Positions 60,453-64,000 of a stretch of DNA of 64,000 nt are shown here, one piece after another. The stretch's first letter is position 1; every line of letters starts with the position of its first letter. The stretch is taken from contig NZ_JAUSRH010000013.1 of NCBI RefSeq assembly GCF_030811715.1, positions 1-64,000 on the forward strand, given 5' to 3'. The translations under genes were made by a program, and so were the position numbers. The notes under the pieces are model-generated. The model had not been told where the DNA came from. It did not search any database and saw nothing but the letters and a program-made list of their open reading frames with translations. Source of the stretch: Sinomonas atrocyanea. GTDB lineage: Bacteria > Actinomycetota > Actinomycetes > Actinomycetales > Micrococcaceae.

Positions 60453-61793
60453 TTAGGGTTTTCCTGACCTGTTCATCTCTAAACGATGGTGACGACCGAT
60501 TCGCAAACGACCTCTTCGTGGCGTGAGCAGCCCGACCTCAGTATTCACACGAGCTACGCCGGGTATAACTTGGAAAGCCATCACGCTTAGTGCAGTTGCA
60601 GCAAACGGCACCCATGGTCCATAGATTGGGGTATAGGTGACAGAGAGCGCTAGGTTTGCGATAGTCATAACCACGACGCAAAGGGACTGAAAGGCAAGCC
60701 CGCGTGAATCGGTGAGATACATGCCAGGGACCTGCTGAACAGCCTGCACGAAAAGCATGAAGCCCATCGATATGACGACGCTCACGCTGAGATGAATCGT
60801 TCCGTGAGAGATCAGGCTCGCGACAGCATCCCCAAAGAGAATAGTCCCCGCCCCAGCAAAGGCGCCGACACCGAAGAAAATGGCGAGAGACTGGCGGACA
60901 ACTTGCGCCTTGCCCGCCGAGTGGCTTCTGTTTTTGGCGAACATTGGCCACAGGGCGCCAGAAGTCGCTGCAATGAAGGACCAGATTGGCGAATAGATTT
61001 GCATCGCAAGGCCGTACACAGCCAAGGCCGTAGGAACGTCGCTCCAAGACACTATAAGTCGTTGGCCTTGGATAGCTGCGGGTAGGGCTATCAGGAGGAC
61101 AAGCATGGGCGCCGCTGTGCGCATAATCTCTCGATGCTCGCCGGTTTCCCCGAATATCGCTAAGCCCAGCGGTAAGGCATAGGTGTGCAAGCCTAAGACA
61201 AAGCAGATGAGTTGGGAGAGCAGCACACCCGCGGGTATGGAGACAGCAAGCTCAATCCCTGAGGTACCCCCGGATGAAAGAAGCCAGGCTATTGCGAGCG
61301 TGAAAAGGCTTGAAGTTGAAAGTGAGTATAGGACAAGATCGTTTCTCCCCAACCCAAGCAAGATACGCTGCCCCAGCGACAAGGGTATCGTTGCTGCAAA
61401 TAATGTCATACACACCGCGACAGTATGGTCCACATCACTCGCGGGAAAATGACCGAGGCTCAAGATATTGCGCCAAGAAAAGATCGACGCCCCTGCCCAC
61501 CCAATTAACGTGAAGCAGATCGCTGAAACGAACACCCATCGAAATGCGCTCCGAATCACCCGTAGCGCATGCCGTCGTCCATGCATGGATCCTGCGACAG
61601 CATTGACGACCGCAGCGCCGGTGCCGAGGTCTGAGAACGGGAAGAGAAGAAATACCCCACCCACGAGAGCGACGCCGCCATAGACTTCTGGTCCTCCGAC
61701 TCGGATAAACAGCGACGTCGAAAGAAAAGTTGCAAGCGCGGTCAAAGGAAATGACAACAGCCTCGCCAGAAACGAACTACCTAAGGACTTCAC
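60453..61793 (-). CDS. Polysaccharide flippase (Wzx/MATE-like)
   Basis: A 446-residue membrane protein with 12-14 helices, starting MKSLGSSFLARLLSFPLTALATFLSTSLFIRVGGPEVYGGVAL, the N-terminal signature of oligosaccharide flippases (RVGGPEVYG). It should move lipid-linked repeat units across the membrane for the Wzy-like polymerase nearby. It overlaps the GT4 gene upstream by four bases (ATGA), so the two are coupled. AT-rich composition as in the rest of the cluster. Confidence 0.85.
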   Translation of the reverse strand: MKSLGSSFLARLLSFPLTALATFLSTSLFIRVGGPEVYGGVALVGGVFLLFPFSDLGTGAAVVNAVAGSMHGRRHALRVIRSAFRWVFVSAICFTLIGWAGASIFSWRNILSLGHFPASDVDHTVAVCMTLFAATIPLSLGQRILLGLGRNDLVLYSLSTSSLFTLAIAWLLSSGGTSGIELAVSIPAGVLLSQLICFVLGLHTYALPLGLAIFGETGEHREIMRTAAPMLVLLIALPAAIQGQRLIVSWSDVPTALAVYGLAMQIYSPIWSFIAATSGALWPMFAKNRSHSAGKAQVVRQSLAIFFGVGAFAGAGTILFGDAVASLISHGTIHLSVSVVISMGFMLFVQAVQQVPGMYLTDSRGLAFQSLCVVVMTIANLALSVTYTPIYGPWVPFAATALSVMAFQVIPGVARVNTEVGLLTPRRGRLRIGRHHRLEMNRSGKP

Positions 61794-62929
61794 CGCCCGC
61801 TGGCATCTTCCTCAATAATCCCGACCAACGCTTCATGCCATCGTTGACCGGCGGCCATCCACGAAAAATTCTGCTGGGCGTATCGCTGTGCTGCTCGCGC
61901 GAATTCCCTCCGGCTGCCGCGCTGAAGGTCTTCCACTGCGTCCGCGATACTTTCGGGGGTTGGAGACGATAGGACGCGCCCACATGCGAGCGGTAGGTCC
62001 TGGGCAGCCGCCACTGCCGCTGAGGAAACGCATGGCAGGCCATGCGCAAGCGCCTCGGCCAGACTTATTCCGAAGTTTTCGTCGTCACTCGGCAGAACAT
62101 AGATATCTGAACCAAAGTAGAACCGCTCTTTGTCTTGCCCTGTTTTCTGACCATGGAAAGTGACGACGCTTTCGATACCGAGAGCTTGGCACTGCCTCTC
62201 GAGCTTCATCTTCAATTCGTCTGGCCCGTCACCGACGATGTCGAGATGAACGTTTATGTCGCGTTCTCGCAGCACCCCTACAGCCCCGAGGATGAGGTCG
62301 TGGCGCTTCTTGGGGGCGATGCGGGAAAGGGCGAGTAATCTGAGCGGTTCGTGCCAACCGTTCGTCAGACTCTGCTGGGGGACGGGCGTGCCCACACCGC
62401 CAACCGACACCCGAGCCCCCGGTACACTCGCGCGCAGTTCACCCGCTTCTATTTCAGACCCCGTAACCCATCCTGTTGCACTGTCGCGAACAAACCTCCC
62501 AACAAGAAGCTCAAAGATGCGCTTTTTGAGAACCGAGACAGTTTGCTGGTGAAACGTCAGAGAACCGTGAGGGGTAATGACGAAGGGAGTTCGCAGAAGC
62601 TTTGCGAGGATCGCGAGTGGCAGTATCCATCCGAGATAGTACTGGTGGACAACGATGACATCAGCGCCGCGTACCAAGGCATATAGTCGACGCACGCCAA
62701 TCGCGTTCCGTCCATCGAGAAGCCGCAGCTGTGCCGGTCTGCGGGCAGGCAGAGGTCCGAGCGCTCCCCCATACGTATCGATAACAGATCTATTGGGCGT
62801 TCGTTTCATATATATGAGCTGTGCCGATACGCCGTCTATCTTGTTCAGCGTCAGGTTGAGCTCGAACGAGTTCCGCGACGGTCCTCCGTAACTCACATCA
62901 ACCGTCTGGATTAGCTGGAGTATTTTCAT
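61790..62929 (-). CDS. Glycosyltransferase family 4
   Basis: A 379-residue GT-B enzyme starting MKILQLIQTVDVSYGGPSRNSFELN. It shows VIVVHQYYLGWILPLAILAK, RTPFVITPHGSLTF, LRLLALSRIAPKKRHDLILGA, IVGDGPDELKMKL and SDDENFGISLAEALAHGLPCVSS, with the E-x7-E donor motif. ATG 62929 is the family-like start; an upstream frame to 62977 is less likely. Coupled to the flippase gene (ATGA) and 4 bases from the acetyltransferase upstream, forming a three-gene operon. Confidence 0.9.
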   Translation of the reverse strand: MKILQLIQTVDVSYGGPSRNSFELNLTLNKIDGVSAQLIYMKRTPNRSVIDTYGGALGPLPARRPAQLRLLDGRNAIGVRRLYALVRGADVIVVHQYYLGWILPLAILAKLLRTPFVITPHGSLTFHQQTVSVLKKRIFELLVGRFVRDSATGWVTGSEIEAGELRASVPGARVSVGGVGTPVPQQSLTNGWHEPLRLLALSRIAPKKRHDLILGAVGVLRERDINVHLDIVGDGPDELKMKLERQCQALGIESVVTFHGQKTGQDKERFYFGSDIYVLPSDDENFGISLAEALAHGLPCVSSAAVAAAQDLPLACGRVLSSPTPESIADAVEDLQRGSRREFARAAQRYAQQNFSWMAAGQRWHEALVGIIEEDASGR

Positions 62930-62933
62930 TGCA

Positions 62934-63563
62934 CTAGCCGGTCCGACCGGAGTTGCCATCGATTGGCGAGCTGTCAATCTTACCCAAGGATTTCGCGTCG
63001 AAGCGAGGGAAAGTGCGTCTATCAGCGGTGGTCTTTACTACCGTGTTTGCGGGCACGTCCTCATTCGGACCAATCACAGTTCCAGGCGACAGAACTGCCG
63101 ATGTACCTATTGTGGTCCCTCCAAGCACCATGCATCTGGTCGTCACCCATGCGCCATCCGAAACTTCAACAGGCGCTGTGATCAGCCGCATGTCCTCCCT
63201 GAGCGCGTGACTCCCCGTCGTGATGAATGTCTCTTGCGAAATCACCACGTCCTGGCCAATCGATACGTGGTCCTGATTGTGTATCCAGACACCCTCACCG
63301 ATCCAGCTTCGATCGCCGACTCGAAGTTTCCACGGAAATTTCACCCTGGTGCGAGGTCTGAAGATCACTTGAGCACCGATGCTGGCACCGAAGAGGCGCA
63401 GGACGGCGACCCGAAGCCTAGACGACACCTGAAGCGGATTCGTGACCAAGCACGCTTCTGCTAATCCCCAAATGTAGACTACCCAAGCCGGCCGCCCCCA
63501 TGCCTGCCCTTCTCCCGGTGCCGCCGCAAGATCAATGACCCGTACGTGGTCCCGTGCTGGCAT
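62934..63563 (-). CDS. WcaF-type hexapeptide acetyltransferase
   Basis: A 209-residue left-handed beta-helix protein: RVIDLAAAPGEGQAWGRPAWVVYIWGLAEACLV, then hexapeptide repeats IGAQVIFRPRTRVKFPW, VGDRSWIGEGVWIHNQ, IGQDVVISQETFITTGSHAL and the ending GVVL-type VLSPGTVIGPNEDVPANTVV. WcaF proteins O-acetylate colanic acid or capsule sugars with acetyl-CoA. The ATG at 63563 gives the normal family length; a longer frame to 63650 adds unrelated residues. First gene of the operon with the GT4 and flippase genes. Confidence 0.88.
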   Translation of the reverse strand: MPARDHVRVIDLAAAPGEGQAWGRPAWVVYIWGLAEACLVTNPLQVSSRLRVAVLRLFGASIGAQVIFRPRTRVKFPWKLRVGDRSWIGEGVWIHNQDHVSIGQDVVISQETFITTGSHALREDMRLITAPVEVSDGAWVTTRCMVLGGTTIGTSAVLSPGTVIGPNEDVPANTVVKTTADRRTFPRFDAKSLGKIDSSPIDGNSGRTG

Positions 63564-63637
63564 TCCCGAAGACTTCTCCCCCACTGCACACCGCTCCTCG
63601 TGATACCAAGACTGTGGCCTCGGGTAGTATCCCACAG

Positions 63638-64000
63638 GTGACAGAACCACTCTCGACGGTGCTTGTCGTCGCTCTGAACTACGCGCCCGAGCCGACCGGC
63701 AACGCTCCCTACACCACGAAGTTGGTGGAAGGGCTTCGTGGTCAGGGCCACGACGTACGAGTGCTCACGGGCTATCCCCACTACCCCTGGTGGCGGGTCC
63801 AGGAGGGCTACACCGGCCTGTCGCGAACAGAGCTGGTGAACAGCGTCCCTGTACAGCGCGTCCGCCACACGGTTCCAGCCGCACCAAGGACGCTTTCGAG
63901 ACTGCTCATGGAGTTCACATTTGGCCTTCATGCGGTCTTCGTCCGCTGGGGCGAGCCGGACACCGTTCTCGTGGTTAGCCCCGCTCTCTTCTCTTCCGGG
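63638..64000 (+). CDS. Glycosyltransferase family 4, WcaI/WbuB-type, cut by the window edge
   Basis: The first 121 residues of a GT4 enzyme, running off the right end: VLVVALNYAPEPTGNAPYTT, followed by GHDVRVLTGYPHYPWWRVQEGY and later the LLMEFTFGLHAVFVRW helix. NYAPEPTG and GYPHYPWWR are signatures of WcaI/WbuB-type fucosyl- or N-acetylfucosaminyl-transferases in capsule clusters. GTG 63638 is the most likely start, divergent from the acetyltransferase gene 74 bases away. Base composition is again GC-rich. Confidence 0.85.
   Translation, partial: MTEPLSTVLVVALNYAPEPTGNAPYTTKLVEGLRGQGHDVRVLTGYPHYPWWRVQEGYTGLSRTELVNSVPVQRVRHTVPAAPRTLSRLLMEFTFGLHAVFVRWGEPDTVLVVSPALFSSG

Overview
The window is very GC-rich, its genes are dense with GTG starts and purine-rich ribosome sites, and gene content is that of a high-GC Gram-positive bacterium. 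The TreX/TreY/TreZ trehalose operon, a DevS-like sensor kinase, an actinobacterial-type aminoacyl-phosphatidylglycerol synthase, an LGFP-repeat surface protein and a large ATP-binding LuxR regulator together suggest an Actinomycetota chromosome, probably Micrococcaceae (Arthrobacter/Sinomonas-like). The genus is an inference from gene style, not from a marker gene. No rRNA, tRNA or CRISPR array was seen.

Layout. 0-1.3 kb: a mobile-element remnant, with short terminal-type repeats and a serine resolvase broken by three frameshifts. 1.3-5.2 kb: stress genes (lipid kinase, GlsB-type membrane protein, MerR/HspR-like regulator divergent from Hsp20, a DnaJ-domain protein, a PRC-barrel protein). 5.2-11.8 kb: the glgX-treY-treZ operon that converts glycogen to trehalose. 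11.9-15.3 kb: a SigB/SigF-type sigma factor coupled to a small Cys-containing protein, a divergent MarR regulator and a DevS-like histidine kinase. 15.4-23.3 kb: a complete kdp potassium-uptake operon with its KdpDE two-component system and two tiny leading membrane genes. 23.3-36.9 kb: VOC proteins, hydrolases, a two-gene aminoacyl-phospholipid module, a PEP-synthase/rifampicin-phosphotransferase-like enzyme, a LAL regulator, a cupin-DUF1059 fusion and a NERD protein. 37-40 kb: a secreted LGFP-repeat protein followed by a lipoprotein. 40-45.8 kb: small redox and regulatory genes, including a TetR/SDR pair with two visible operators and a LysR-controlled acetoacetate decarboxylase/hydroxybutyrate dehydrogenase pair. 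45.9-48.8 kb: a compact operon of a membrane GT2 synthase, a two-helix membrane protein and a secreted GH26-like glycosidase, which looks like a synthase-dependent polysaccharide system. 49-56.8 kb: hypothetical membrane proteins, a soluble Ser/Thr kinase fused to GAF, a VanZ-like protein and a second glgX. 56.9-64 kb: a visibly AT-richer surface-polysaccharide cluster (Wzy-like polymerase, Wzx-like flippase, glycosyltransferases, an acetyltransferase) that runs off the right edge.

Common themes are osmotic, heat and desiccation stress (Kdp, trehalose, Hsp20/DnaJ, sigma factor, GlsB, PRC-barrel) and cell-envelope modification (aminoacyl-PG, LGFP protein, two polysaccharide loci). Short tandem repeats are unusually frequent, one of them inside treY, and a roughly 31-bp dispersed repeat lies inside the reading frames of both treY and treZ.

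The strongest candidates for something under-described are the GT2/two-helix/GH26 operon and the coding-sequence-invading repeats in treY and treZ. All calls come from reading the sequence; no database search or folding program was run.
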